A DNA stretch of 64,000 bases from Gammaproteobacteria bacterium (GCA_014337915.1 QUBU01000016.1:1-64000); one strand, 5' to 3'. Positions 10,365 through 19,271 are shown, numbered from the stretch's first letter. Program-made: numbers and translations. The notes: generated from the sequence alone by a model not told the origin.

Positions 10365-11299
10365 CAACAACGACACTTCCTGGCATCGGCAGCAACTTCA
10401 GGCGGGTCTTCTACCGGCCGCCCTTCGTCGGCCTTCTGGCCTTCTTCGTGGTTTTCATCATGCAGGGCCTGGGCCATACGCAGATGGTCCTGATGGAGGC
10501 CATCTTCGGCGAGCACTACGTCTACGAATCCGCCTTCGCCACCGGCCTCATTGGCGCCATCTGCCTGTGGATCGCCATGCGCAGCAGGAGCGAGGTCACC
10601 GCAACCTGGCTCGGCTTCTTCGCTGGCACCTGCCTCTGGACCGGCTGGGTGGAGTTCACCTACGTCTGGTCGGCCAACATGCTCAACGTGCCGGACCTGA
10701 TGGACCCCTATGCGCCGGGACAGATCGCCACCAAGGCGGAATACCTGGTGATGATGTCCTCGGCCGGCGTACTGCTGGCGACCCTGATCCCGCTGCTGAT
10801 GAACCGGGAAACCAAGTGCAACATGTTCGCCTGGTTCCAGCGCAACCTGAACATGCGCACCGGCAGGCCGAGCCGCGGCTACGAGCGCAACTTCGGCTAC
10901 ATCACCTGCCTGGAGACCATCTACGTCATCTGGTTCTGCTACCTGGTGCTGCTGTTCATCTACGACGACAACATCCTCGGCGACCGCCACCCGGTGACCT
11001 ACGGCATTTTCTTCGTGACCACCGCCTGGTCGCTGTACCTGATCAACCGCCTGCGCCAGATGTGGAAGGTCACCACCGCGATCCGCTATGCGATCCCGAC
11101 GGCCATCATCGCCTACAGTGCCTACGAGATCGTCGGCCGCTGGAACCTGTTCGCGGACATCTGGGTGGAACCGGGCAAGTACTGGCTGGAACTGACGCTG
11201 TTCTTCGGCGCGCTGATCGTGGCGGCGGTGGTGGCGGTCCTGACTCCGCAACACCAGAAGGCCGCGCTGGAACGCCAGGAGCGCGAGAGCCACGGCTGA
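10361..11299 (+). CDS. Polytopic membrane protein of unknown function
   Basis: The product has 312 residues with about eight hydrophobic helices separated by short polar loops. It contains conserved-looking Trp, Tyr and Glu residues within helices (for example W-T-G-W-V-E-F-T-Y-V-W) and a charged C-terminal tail (A-L-E-R-Q-E-R-E-S). I do not recognise the family. Its ATG overlaps the stop of the TetR gene by four bases, so it should be made from the same transcript and be controlled by that repressor. Regulated transport or a membrane enzyme would both fit, and nothing in the sequence decides between them. Confidence 0.82.
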   Translation: MTTTTLPGIGSNFRRVFYRPPFVGLLAFFVVFIMQGLGHTQMVLMEAIFGEHYVYESAFATGLIGAICLWIAMRSRSEVTATWLGFFAGTCLWTGWVEFTYVWSANMLNVPDLMDPYAPGQIATKAEYLVMMSSAGVLLATLIPLLMNRETKCNMFAWFQRNLNMRTGRPSRGYERNFGYITCLETIYVIWFCYLVLLFIYDDNILGDRHPVTYGIFFVTTAWSLYLINRLRQMWKVTTAIRYAIPTAIIAYSAYEIVGRWNLFADIWVEPGKYWLELTLFFGALIVAAVVAVLTPQHQKAALERQERESHG

Positions 11300-11324
11300 G
11301 GCCGGGCCGGGAGGGAAATACCGC

Positions 11325-12083
11325 TCAGCGTGGTGGTGGCCAGCCGAGCGAGCTGTCGCGCACGTGGTAGGTCTTGCCGAGGCAGGCCGCCCGGCCCAGG
11401 CAGGAAACTGTAAGCGCCGCCAGGTCCGCGCGGGTCATCGGCCCGAGCCAGCCATCGTCCTCGGTCAGCTCCGCCTTGCCCGTTGGCGGCGTGCCATCCG
11501 GCCACAGGCGCGTGTTGCGGATGATGGTGAACGGCAGGCCGCTCTGTCGCAGCACGTCCTCGCCGACTCCCTGGTCCTGCAGCCGCCCGAGCAGGCCGGG
11601 CACCCGGTCCCAGCCGGCACTGGCAAATTTCGCGGCGTTGGCTCCCGCGCCCACGGCACTGCTGTGGATGAACTGGCGCACACCAGCGGCCTTTGCCGCC
11701 GCAGTCAGCGGCGGCATCAGCGTGGCGTAGAACCGCGGGTTACCGTCCTCGACGCGAACCGCGGTGATGACAGCATCCACCCGCCGCCCGCGGAAAGCCG
11801 CGTCGACCTGCGCCGGCTGCATGAGATCGCCCTCGACGAAACGGACCGGCAGCCCGTCGAGCCGCTCGCGATCCGATCCAGGGCGGGTGAACACCGTGAC
11901 CTGATCACCACGGGCGACGAGCCGGCGCACGATCTCGGCGCCGAGCTGGCCGGTGCCACCGAAGACCATGACCTCGACCGGGCCACCAGGGGCGCCACTC
12001 GCGGCGGTCCCGGGCGCCGGTGCAGCGATGGCCAGCGCCAGTGGCGCCAGCAACCCGATCAGCAGATTGAGCAGCGGTTTCAT
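11325..12083 (-). CDS. Exported NAD(P)-binding (atypical SDR/NmrA-like) protein
   Basis: The product has 252 residues. A hydrophobic N-terminal segment with an Ala-rich end (residues 1-28) looks like a signal peptide or membrane anchor. It is followed by a Rossmann fold with the atypical SDR motif G-G-T-G-Q-L-G, then V-F-T-R-P near the end of beta-2, D-A-V-I-T-A and H-S-S-A-V-G. It lacks the classical Y-x3-K pair, as NmrA-like SDRs often do. An NAD(P)-binding protein with an export signal is unusual, since pyridine nucleotides are cytoplasmic, so the segment may instead be an inner-membrane anchor. It is the last gene of the leftward molybdoenzyme operon, 38 bp after the MgtC-like gene. Confidence 0.8.
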   Translation of the reverse strand: MKPLLNLLIGLLAPLALAIAAPAPGTAASGAPGGPVEVMVFGGTGQLGAEIVRRLVARGDQVTVFTRPGSDRERLDGLPVRFVEGDLMQPAQVDAAFRGRRVDAVITAVRVEDGNPRFYATLMPPLTAAAKAAGVRQFIHSSAVGAGANAAKFASAGWDRVPGLLGRLQDQGVGEDVLRQSGLPFTIIRNTRLWPDGTPPTGKAELTEDDGWLGPMTRADLAALTVSCLGRAACLGKTYHVRDSSLGWPPPR

Positions 12084-12121
12084 GCAGGCATGGTAGCGCC
12101 TTGCCGGCGGGTCGCAAGCAC

Positions 12122-12811
12122 TCAGGCAGCCGGCGTACCGTCGGGGGCAATGGCCATGACGCCCGGCAGGGCCCCGAGGTATTTCATCACCGCGGCGACA
12201 TCGTCGACCGTGCCCGCGCGGATCACCAGGTGCAGTTCCTGCTGTGCCGGCCCCGCACCGGGGCGGGCTTCGACGTGCTGCAGCCAGACTCCACCCTTGA
12301 CCAACGCTGCTTCGATGTCGGCCTGCGAGGTCAGGCGTGTATCGATTCGCAGCACCAGCGCCTGCAGCTGCTGGCGGCGCACCATCAGGCGCCGCTCCAG
12401 CGGCTTGAGCCCCATAAGGATGACGAGGATCAGCACCGTGGTGCTCACCGCCGCCAGGTACAGGCCGCCGCCCACGGCGAGGCCGATGGCTGCCACCACC
12501 CAGAGGCTGGCCGCTGTGGTCAGGCCGCGGACGATCTCCTGCCGCAGCAGGATGGTACCGGCACCGAGAAAGCCGATGCCGCTGACCACCTGGGCGGCCA
12601 TCCGCGATGGATCGAGCGCGATGTCGGGATGGTCCAGCACCGCGGCGAAGCCATAGGCCGACACGATCATGATGAGCGTGGAACCGACGCAGACCAGCAT
12701 GTGGGTGCGCAGGCCCGCCACCCAGTGCAGGCGCTCGCGCTCCAGGCCGATCAGGCTGCCGAGCAGGGCGGCGAGCAGCAGTCTTGCGATGAGATCGGTT
12801 GCTGGCAGCAT
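12122..12811 (-). CDS. MgtC/SapB-family membrane protein
   Basis: The 229-residue protein has an N-terminal membrane domain of four or five helices with the family hallmarks G-S-L-I-G-L-E-R-E-R and R-T-H-M-L-V-C-V-G-S, then G-I-G-F-L-G-A-G-T-I-L and G-L-T-T-A-A-S-L-W-V-V-A-A-I-G. A soluble ACT-like C-terminal domain (about residues 150-229) follows. MgtC-type proteins help cells grow at low magnesium or modulate ATP synthase, while many homologues are uncharacterised. The start at 12811 has a GGAGG ribosome-binding site. The longer frame adds 12 residues without support. Confidence 0.9.
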   Translation of the reverse strand: MLPATDLIARLLLAALLGSLIGLERERLHWVAGLRTHMLVCVGSTLIMIVSAYGFAAVLDHPDIALDPSRMAAQVVSGIGFLGAGTILLRQEIVRGLTTAASLWVVAAIGLAVGGGLYLAAVSTTVLILVILMGLKPLERRLMVRRQQLQALVLRIDTRLTSQADIEAALVKGGVWLQHVEARPGAGPAQQELHLVIRAGTVDDVAAVMKYLGALPGVMAIAPDGTPAA

Positions 12812-12874
12812 GCGACACCTCCAGGGGGCCGGCGGCCACGGCCGCATCGACAGCCCTGGCGCTACCCTACGCCA

Positions 12875-13273
12875 TCAACCAATGCCGGTCACGCCGTGGA
12901 AGACTTCGGCGGCGGCGACCAGCCCGCCCTCGTCGAAAGTCATGTTCTCCGACACCCTGCGGTCCCTGCCATCGATCCGCGAGTCATAGACGATGGCCAG
13001 TTCCCGGCGCGACGGGTCCCAAAGGACATGGTCGACGGTGAAATGCAGCGTGCCGATAGCGGCGAGCGCCGCGTTCCAGTAGTCACGCAGCGCCTGCTTG
13101 CCATGGATGGTTGCCGCGCCGGCCACCGCGAGGGCGGTCGGGCTGGTGAAGACGATGTCGTCGCGGAAATGGGCCAGGACGGCTTCGACATCCCGGCGGT
13201 TCCATGCCGCCGCCCAGCGGGCGGCGAAGGACTCCATGTGCCTGCGATCCAGGGTCGGGTCCAGGCCCGGCAT
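12875..13273 (-). CDS. NTF2/SnoaL-like protein
   Basis: The protein has 132 residues and the NTF2-like alpha+beta cone-fold pattern: an N-terminal helix (F-A-A-R-W-A-A-A-W-N-R-R-D), then V-L-A-H-F-R-D-D-I-V-F, a G-K-Q-A-L-R-D-Y-W helix and beta strands ending in an acidic C-terminal segment. Members include polyketide cyclases, ketosteroid isomerase relatives and many proteins of unknown role. It starts 9 bp after the beta-subunit stop, so it is cotranscribed with the molybdoenzyme. A small-molecule isomerase or binding role acting on the same substrate is a reasonable inference but unproven. Confidence 0.82.
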   Translation of the reverse strand: MPGLDPTLDRRHMESFAARWAAAWNRRDVEAVLAHFRDDIVFTSPTALAVAGAATIHGKQALRDYWNAALAAIGTLHFTVDHVLWDPSRRELAIVYDSRIDGRDRRVSENMTFDEGGLVAAAEVFHGVTGIG

Positions 13274-13282
13274 GCGGGTTCC

Positions 13283-14311
13283 CTACACCTTCCCCGGAAA
13301 CGTCCCGTCCAGCGTCGAGGCGATCTTCACCTCGGGGATGTTGAACAGGCTCTTCCAGTCGCGGGCGATGAGCAGGTCCATCAGCTCGCTGGGCTTGCCG
13401 TCCTGCTTCTTCTCCATTTCCTCGTGCAGCGTGATCAGCGCGGCGTCGACGGCGGGGCCAAACAGGTAGCGCAGGTACTCCATCGGCACCCGGGGATTCT
13501 CCTCGTCGAAGCGGCCTTCTGCATCGAAGCGCGGCGGCAGGATCGGCGGGATGTAGTAGACGTTGGGCTCGGTGCCGTATTCCGGGTGCAGCGGGATCGC
13601 CACCTTCCACTCGTTGACCAGCTTATGGATCGGGCCGTCGTCCTCCAGGTAGCCGACGAAGCGCAGCCGGCCGGGGCACTGGCGCGCGCAGGCGGGCGCG
13701 ATGCCCTGCTCCACCCGCGGGAAGCAGAAGATGCACTTCTGCGTCTTGCGCTTGACGTAGTTGAAGTACACCTTGTCGTAGGGACAGGCCTGGTTGCAGA
13801 GGCGGAAGCCCTGGCACTTGTCCTGGTCCACCAGCACGATGCCGTCCTGCTCGCGCTTGTAGATGGCACGCACCGGGCAGGCTTCGAGGCAGGCCGGCTT
13901 GGTGCAGTGGTTGCACAGCCGCGGCAGGTAGAAGTGGTAGTTGTTGGGGAATTCGCCGGAGGAGCTGTCCTCGCTCCAGTTCGGGCCGTACTCCATCGGC
14001 TCTGGCCGCTGCAGGCGCTCCTCGGTACCCTGGAAGTAGACGGCCTCGTGGTTGAGCTGTGCCGGCGTGCCGTAGTCCTTGTCGTCGTGCAGGCCGCCGT
14101 ACTGGAGCACGCCGTCCTTCCAGCCGGCCTTCTTGCCGTGTTCCTCCCAGTCGCGCGGATAACCGGGGCCGGGCTTGGTCTCGACGTTGTTCCAGAGCAT
14201 GTACTCCTGGCCCGGCTCGTCGGTCCACAGGCTCTTGCAGGCCGCGGTGCAGGCCTGGCAGCCGATGCACTTGTTCAGGTCGATCACCATGGCGACTTGG
14301 CGCGTGGTCAT
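13283..14311 (-). CDS. Type II DMSO-reductase-family molybdoenzyme, beta (Fe-S) subunit
   Basis: The 342-residue electron-transfer subunit resembles the beta subunits of ethylbenzene, dimethylsulfide and steroid C25 dehydrogenases and of NarH. Four cluster motifs are present: C15-C18-C21-C25; C133-C136-C141-C145; C166-F169-C172-C176; and C193-C196-C208-C212. In the third, Phe169 occupies the place of one cluster Cys, where NarH and EbdB have Trp, so that site should hold a [3Fe-4S] cluster. The length fits EbdB/DdhB (about 350) better than NarH (about 510). It follows the alpha gene by 19 bp. It has no signal peptide and would be exported by hitch-hiking on the Tat signal of alpha. Confidence 0.93.
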   Translation of the reverse strand: MTTRQVAMVIDLNKCIGCQACTAACKSLWTDEPGQEYMLWNNVETKPGPGYPRDWEEHGKKAGWKDGVLQYGGLHDDKDYGTPAQLNHEAVYFQGTEERLQRPEPMEYGPNWSEDSSSGEFPNNYHFYLPRLCNHCTKPACLEACPVRAIYKREQDGIVLVDQDKCQGFRLCNQACPYDKVYFNYVKRKTQKCIFCFPRVEQGIAPACARQCPGRLRFVGYLEDDGPIHKLVNEWKVAIPLHPEYGTEPNVYYIPPILPPRFDAEGRFDEENPRVPMEYLRYLFGPAVDAALITLHEEMEKKQDGKPSELMDLLIARDWKSLFNIPEVKIASTLDGTFPGKV

Positions 14312-14330
14312 GTCGGCATCCTCTGCGGGC

Positions 14331-17111
14331 TCAGGCCCTGGCTGGGGCTTCGTATCTGTCGAAGCTCACCGTCGTGTCCTGGAACGTCAGGTTCGGCACG
14401 TAGTTCGGCGCGCGGTAGCCGATGTGCCCGTAGCCACCGACCAGCGAAGTCGGCTTCAGCAGGCCATCGGTGGAAATCACGGCGCTGAAGTTCTGGCGGT
14501 TGCGGAACATCATCGGGTCCCAGCCGTGGTACATGAACAGCTGGCCGCGGCCCAGGCCACCGCTGATGTGCGCCATGGCGATGAAGGAGCCGTGGTTGTT
14601 GAACACCCGGACCAGGTCGCCATCGGCCACGCCCTTGGCCTTCGCATCCTCGGCGTTGACGTAGACATCCGGCTCCCCGCGCTGCAGGTGCAGCATCAGC
14701 CAGTCGTCGCGGCACCAGCTGTGGATGCCGTGGCGCGCATGCCCCATCAGCAGGCGGCCGCTGTGACCGGGGTTGGCCAGCGGCTCCTTGTGCACCGGCA
14801 GCTGTTCGCCCTCGGCGAGGAACCAGTCGTGGTCCATGTAGTACTGCTGGCGCCGGGTCAGGGTTTCGTAGGGCACCTTGTCACGGGTGCTGGCCAGCGT
14901 CTTGTAGGAGTACGGCGACTGCGGGCCGAACTGCGTGGAGCTGGAGTCGTTGACCCGCAGGAAGCCCTTCTTCGCCAGTTCCGCATAGCTGGTCTTAGGG
15001 ATACCGAAGGAATTGTCGAGCAGGAACTGCACGATATCGCGGTTGTCGCGGATCCTGCCACCGAGCGTCATCAGCTCGTCGAGCTTCGTGTAGTCGTGCT
15101 CGATCGGCTGGCCGTTGAAGGTGTCCCTGATCGGCGCCAGGTTGCGCGCCCTTGCCAGACGGGCGATGGCCGTCGCCAGGCGCAGCATGGCGGTGTAGTC
15201 GTCCACTGATTCGCCGAGCGGCGGCACCGACTGGTCGAGCACCTGCAGGTAGGGCGTGCGGCCCTCCATGGTGATGTCGTGGCGCTCGTAGTGGTGCGCG
15301 ATGGGCAGCACGTAGTCGGAGTACATCGCCGTGACGCTCATGTCCGGTGTCATGGCGACGATGCAGTCGAGCTTCTCGAAGATGTTGTGGCGCCAGCGGG
15401 TGCCCGAGGCGCGCCAGTTGGCCGGGTTGTTGCCGGCCATGATCGCCATCTTCCAGGGCGTACGCGAAAAATCCGGCAGCCAGCGCTTGTCGATGGCCTC
15501 GCGGTAGTACTGGTCGAAGTGCTCGGCCAGTTCGCGGCTGTAGGCGCTCTCGTTGAGGGCCTTGCCGTCGCCGTGGGCGTAGTCCCAGACCGAGATCGCC
15601 GCCACCTTCAGCCGCGGGCCGACGCCATCGAACACGAACTTCAGGACGCCATCGGACTTCGAGAGCTGCGTGACCTGCATGCCGCCACCCTCGCGACCGG
15701 TGTTGCCGGTCAGCGCGCACATCAGCAGCCAGGCGCGGTGCAGCTTGTCACCGTGCAGCCATTTGCAGGAGCGGTAGCCGGCGAAGATCATGCCGGCGCC
15801 GGACTTCGCGAACTTGCGGGCCACGAAGCGCGTCACGTCGGGGTGCACGCCGCAGACCTCGCGGGCCTGCTCCGGTGTGTACTCGGCATTGCAGAGCAGC
15901 CGGGTCAGCTCGAAGACGGTGGTGACCTCCACCCGCCGGCCATCGGCCGTGGTGATGGTCCAGCGGCCTTCGACCGCAGGCCTGATCCCATCGAGCTTCA
16001 GGCTGCCAGCGGGCGGGGCACCCGGCGGACCCGGCTTCGGCACGATGCCCGTCGCCGGGGCGACCACCGGCCCGCCCGTGTTCTCGTCCCACATGTAGAA
16101 GGTGCTGGCGGCACCCTCGCCCGCCAGGCCCAGGTCGCTGCCGCGCAGGAACTTGCGGGTATCGGTGCGCACCAGGAACGGCAGGTCGGTCTGCTCGCGG
16201 ACGTAGTCCCAGTCGATGAGCCGCTCGGCGATGATGGTCTGCACCATGGCCATGGCCAGCGCCGTGTCGGTGCCGGGCTTCGGGCTCACCCACTTCGAGG
16301 AGTGCATGGCCGAGCCGTTGAAGTCCGGGGTGATGGTGATCAGCTCGGTGCCGTTGTAGCGCGCTTCCCAGAAGAAGTGCGCGTCGGGAATGCGGGTCAC
16401 CGCCGGATTGCATACCCAGACCAGGCAGCACTTCGACTTGAACACCGCCGCCATGCTGTCGCCGGGCAGGTCGTTGCCGAGCGTCATCCAGGCACCGGCC
16501 GGCAGGTCGCCGACGCCGGCGAAGGTTTCCGGGCAGATCATGCCGGTGATGTTGCAGAGCCGGAAGAGCGCAGCGAACGACGCCCTTTTCAGAATCATCT
16601 GCGTGCCCATGGCGAAGGTGATGGATCCCGGCCCGGACTCGGTGGCGTGCTCGATGAACTTCGCGGCGATCTCCTCGGTGGCCTGCTGCCAGCTGATGCG
16701 CCGCCACTTGCCCGCCCCACGCTCGCCGACGCGCTTCATCGGGTAGAGCACGCGCTGCTTGCCGTACATGTACTTGGCCTGGCGGATGCCCTTCTGGCAG
16801 CCGCGCGGGCCGTAGTCCGGCGTGTCGTCGCCGGAGCGGCCGTACTCGCCCTGCTGTTCCTCGCGCCAGACGATGCCGTTCTTGACGTAGACGTTGAACG
16901 CGCAGTGCCCCGTGCAGTTGATGCCGCGGCTGCCGCGCACCACCCGGTCCCAGGTCCACTTCTGCCGCATCAGGTCTTCCCAGCGCGCATAGGGTTTCGC
17001 GAGCTGGGTAGGATCCTGGGCTCCCGCCGGCGCGTACTTCAGCGACAGGCCGAGGGCCATGGCGCCGCCCCCGACGAGGACCTGGCGGCGATCGGTCAGC
17101 ATGGCGGTCAT
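14331..17111 (-). CDS. Type II DMSO-reductase-family molybdoenzyme, catalytic alpha subunit
   Basis: The 926-residue molybdopterin subunit carries a Tat signal (D-R-R-Q-V-L-V-G-G, residues 7-15), which places it in the periplasm. The N-terminal FS0 region reads R62-x3-C66-x3-C70 with C105 in Y-G-P-R-G-C-Q-K-G. NarG-type enzymes have His where Arg62 stands, although a His occurs at position 69. Downstream motifs typical of the type II branch include T-R-I-P-D-A-H-F-F and the C-terminal G-W-D-P-M-M-F. The branch contains nitrate, selenate and chlorate reductases and hydrocarbon or steroid dehydrogenases. The EbdA/S25dA-like side is favoured by the short beta subunit. No gamma (heme b) subunit or delta chaperone gene adjoins it. 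GGGGGAGG precedes the ATG. Confidence 0.93.
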   Translation of the reverse strand: MTAMLTDRRQVLVGGGAMALGLSLKYAPAGAQDPTQLAKPYARWEDLMRQKWTWDRVVRGSRGINCTGHCAFNVYVKNGIVWREEQQGEYGRSGDDTPDYGPRGCQKGIRQAKYMYGKQRVLYPMKRVGERGAGKWRRISWQQATEEIAAKFIEHATESGPGSITFAMGTQMILKRASFAALFRLCNITGMICPETFAGVGDLPAGAWMTLGNDLPGDSMAAVFKSKCCLVWVCNPAVTRIPDAHFFWEARYNGTELITITPDFNGSAMHSSKWVSPKPGTDTALAMAMVQTIIAERLIDWDYVREQTDLPFLVRTDTRKFLRGSDLGLAGEGAASTFYMWDENTGGPVVAPATGIVPKPGPPGAPPAGSLKLDGIRPAVEGRWTITTADGRRVEVTTVFELTRLLCNAEYTPEQAREVCGVHPDVTRFVARKFAKSGAGMIFAGYRSCKWLHGDKLHRAWLLMCALTGNTGREGGGMQVTQLSKSDGVLKFVFDGVGPRLKVAAISVWDYAHGDGKALNESAYSRELAEHFDQYYREAIDKRWLPDFSRTPWKMAIMAGNNPANWRASGTRWRHNIFEKLDCIVAMTPDMSVTAMYSDYVLPIAHHYERHDITMEGRTPYLQVLDQSVPPLGESVDDYTAMLRLATAIARLARARNLAPIRDTFNGQPIEHDYTKLDELMTLGGRIRDNRDIVQFLLDNSFGIPKTSYAELAKKGFLRVNDSSSTQFGPQSPYSYKTLASTRDKVPYETLTRRQQYYMDHDWFLAEGEQLPVHKEPLANPGHSGRLLMGHARHGIHSWCRDDWLMLHLQRGEPDVYVNAEDAKAKGVADGDLVRVFNNHGSFIAMAHISGGLGRGQLFMYHGWDPMMFRNRQNFSAVISTDGLLKPTSLVGGYGHIGYRAPNYVPNLTFQDTTVSFDRYEAPARA

Positions 17112-17143
17112 TGGGCCTCCCCCACGATCAGCGTTCAGGGATG

Positions 17144-18217
17144 TTACAGCAGGCCTGCCTTGACGAGGCGCTCGATGTTGGCTTCCTGGCGGCGACGGAA
17201 AGTTTCGCGGTCCGGCGGTTCGATGACCTTGCCGTTGCGAAGCAGGAAGTTGCCTTCGTGGTAGCGGAACTGGGCGTAGCTGTCCGCGTAGATCTGGAAC
17301 GGCTGGCGCGACATCACGTTGGCCATGGCGGTACGGCGGCGCATGCGCCGCAGTGCGCCGACGTCGACGACGGCGTTGGCATTGAAGGCCTCACCGCCCT
17401 GCGCCGCCTCGCAGAGGATGCGCCCGTTGTAGTCGATGATGGTGGACATCGCGCTGCAGGTGTGGGCCGGGATCGGGATGTCGTCGATGCTGGCGGTATT
17501 GGCCGCCACCACGAACACCTGGTTCTCGATGGCCCGCGCGCGGCGGCAGATCTCCTTGATGGTCGGCTCCGGGCTGCCCGGCTCGCTGGTCGGGTGCAGG
17601 ATGACCTCGGCACCGCGCATGGCGACACAGCGCGTGATCTCCGGGTAGAGGATCTCCTCGGAAGCTATGGTTCCCAGCACACCGATCTCGGTGCGCGCCA
17701 CCGGGAAGATGCTCTCCGCGCCGTAGGTGTCGAGGTACTTGTCCCAGACGTCATGCGGCGTGGGCTCGAAGCAGGAGGTCAGCCGGCGGTAGCGCAGGAT
17801 GACGTTGCCGTTGGGCCCGATGATGAAGCAGGTCTGGAAATACAGCTCCGGGAACTTCGGGTCGTTCTCGTAGACGTTGCCAGAGAGGAAGACGTTGTTC
17901 GACTGGGCAATCCTGCTGAGCTGCTCGTACTCGGGGCCGTTCTGCTCCAGGCAAGCCCGGTCGCGCCATTCGGCCGGCGACTCCTTCAGCGGGAAGCCGG
18001 TGACGGCGTACTCCGGCAATGCCACCAGGCGCACCGGTGCGCCGTAGAAGAACTTGAGGAACCCCGCCGCGGCGGTGGTGTATTCGCCGATGCGCTTGAG
18101 GTTCTCGCCGATCCGGGCACGCGAGCTCTCCCGGTCCTTGCAGCGGTTGACACCCTTGACGGAGACCTGGAGCGCTACGGCGCTGTACTCCAGGACTTCG
18201 GGGTTCTGGTCGGTCAT
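17144..18217 (-). CDS. Nitrilase-superfamily protein with substituted catalytic residues
   Basis: The 357-residue protein aligns by eye with aliphatic amidase/nitrilase-fold enzymes. Of the Glu-Lys-Cys triad only Glu69 (L-P-E-Y) is kept. The Lys position reads Arg145 (L-R-Y-R-R) and the nucleophile position reads Ser186 (I-A-S-E-E, seven residues before the conserved Y-P-E at 191-193). Ordinary C-N hydrolysis is therefore unlikely. It may be a pseudo-enzyme, use altered chemistry or act as a binding protein. It is the first gene of the leftward operon that continues into the molybdoenzyme alpha gene 32 bp downstream. The start at 18217 is supported by AGGGAAG upstream. The genuine nitrilase-family enzyme at 50925-51827 keeps all three residues. 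Confidence 0.86.
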   Translation of the reverse strand: MTDQNPEVLEYSAVALQVSVKGVNRCKDRESSRARIGENLKRIGEYTTAAAGFLKFFYGAPVRLVALPEYAVTGFPLKESPAEWRDRACLEQNGPEYEQLSRIAQSNNVFLSGNVYENDPKFPELYFQTCFIIGPNGNVILRYRRLTSCFEPTPHDVWDKYLDTYGAESIFPVARTEIGVLGTIASEEILYPEITRCVAMRGAEVILHPTSEPGSPEPTIKEICRRARAIENQVFVVAANTASIDDIPIPAHTCSAMSTIIDYNGRILCEAAQGGEAFNANAVVDVGALRRMRRRTAMANVMSRQPFQIYADSYAQFRYHEGNFLLRNGKVIEPPDRETFRRRQEANIERLVKAGLL

Positions 18218-18373
18218 CTTGTGGGCTTCCCTGGGAACTGGTCCCGTATACAGGGGAGCGCAGTATATAAGAGCCCGGACGGCGACACGGCATGCTCGAG
18301 GCGGACCTGTCCGCGTAGCAGTTGACCGCGCTGCGCCTTGTGCCACCCCGGGGCGCCGGGTATTTTCGCGCCC

Positions 18374-19129
18374 ATGCCAGAGGCCGCCCGCAATCCCGCC
18401 ATACCCCGGTTTCCCGTCGACGGCATGGTGCCTACCCTCAATGGCACCGGCTTCATGTTCGAAGTCCTGGACGGCTATGCGGAGGAATGGATCCATTACG
18501 CCGGCCGCATCGCCGATCCGGTCCTCGACGTGGGCTGCGCCTACGGAGTGGCCACCCTGGAGGCCCTGGCATCCGGCGCCCGGGTGGTGGCCTGCGACAT
18601 GGAGCCGCGCCACCTGTCGATCCTCGCCGCGCAGGCCACGCCGTCCCTGCGCAGCCGCCTGACCTGCCTCGCCGCGACGCTGCCCGAAGCCGACTTCGGC
18701 AGTGAGCGCTTCGGCGCCATCCTCTGCTCCCGGGTGCTGCATTTCCTCGCCGGCGATGACATCGATGCCGCCGTCGCCAGCATGGCGCGCGCACTCAAAC
18801 CGGGCGGGCGCCTGTACCTCGTGGCCGACACGCCCTACGGCATCTGGCGCAATTTCATCCCGGCGTTCGAGGCGGCGCGGCGCGCCGGGGAGCGCTGGCC
18901 CGGCATGATGGTCGGCCTGCAGAACTACCTGCCCACCCCGGGCATCCACCGCTACATCGACCGGCCGGCCTTCATGAACCTGCTGGACCCGGAACTGCTG
19001 GCGCGCATCTGCGCCGACGCCGGTCTGCGGGTAAGGCGTGCGAGCTTCATCAACCGCACCGACTTCCGCGGCCTGGGTGCCCTGGACGGCCGCGAGAACG
19101 CCGGCGTCCTCGCCATCAAGCCGGAATAA
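18374..19129 (+). CDS. Class I SAM-dependent methyltransferase
   Basis: The 251-residue protein has a Rossmann SAM-binding core: V-L-D-V-G-C-A-Y-G-V-A-T (motif I), V-V-A-C-D-M-E (acidic end of beta-2), F-G-A-I-L-C-S-R-V-L-H-F-L (motif IV region) and L-K-P-G-G-R-L-Y-L-V (motif VI). Substrate is unknown. The ATG at 18374 is preferred over an upstream alternative start because the extra residues are not typical. Its stop codon lies inside the short tandem repeat at the left end of the RAYT cassette, so the cassette inserted directly against the gene, possibly replacing its original last bases. Confidence 0.86.
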   Translation: MPEAARNPAIPRFPVDGMVPTLNGTGFMFEVLDGYAEEWIHYAGRIADPVLDVGCAYGVATLEALASGARVVACDMEPRHLSILAAQATPSLRSRLTCLAATLPEADFGSERFGAILCSRVLHFLAGDDIDAAVASMARALKPGGRLYLVADTPYGIWRNFIPAFEAARRAGERWPGMMVGLQNYLPTPGIHRYIDRPAFMNLLDPELLARICADAGLRVRRASFINRTDFRGLGALDGRENAGVLAIKPE

Positions 19130-19162
19130 TTACGGGAATAATTACGGGGACAGTTTACTCAA
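19123..19162 (+). repeat. Left end of RAYT cassette (tandem 12-mers plus core)
   Basis: A duplicated 12-nt unit GGAATAATTACG runs into the core GGGGACAGTTTACTCAA. The unit contains the TAA stop of the preceding methyltransferase gene. REP-type ends recognised by RAYT transposases usually consist of a short GC-rich head and a palindrome, whereas here the inverse copy is 780 bp away at the right end. Confidence 0.75.
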
Positions 19163-19271
19163 CTGCTGCGGCGCCCCGTCTTTTTGTGCAATCACCGCAC
19201 AAACCCGGGTTTCGTTCGCCGACGACACTCCCTAGCCTCGCTTGCCGACGCAGTGCAAGGGAGGTGGCAAC

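Noticed and set aside
12101..14488. 795-codon open frame on the plus strand
   Set aside because: It is antisense to MgtC-like, NTF2-like and molybdoenzyme beta genes that have clear families.
18240..18257. Imperfect palindrome TCCCGTATACAGGGGA upstream of the nitrilase-like gene
   Set aside because: The symmetry is broken by an extra base and no matching regulator is adjacent, so it is not reported as an operator.
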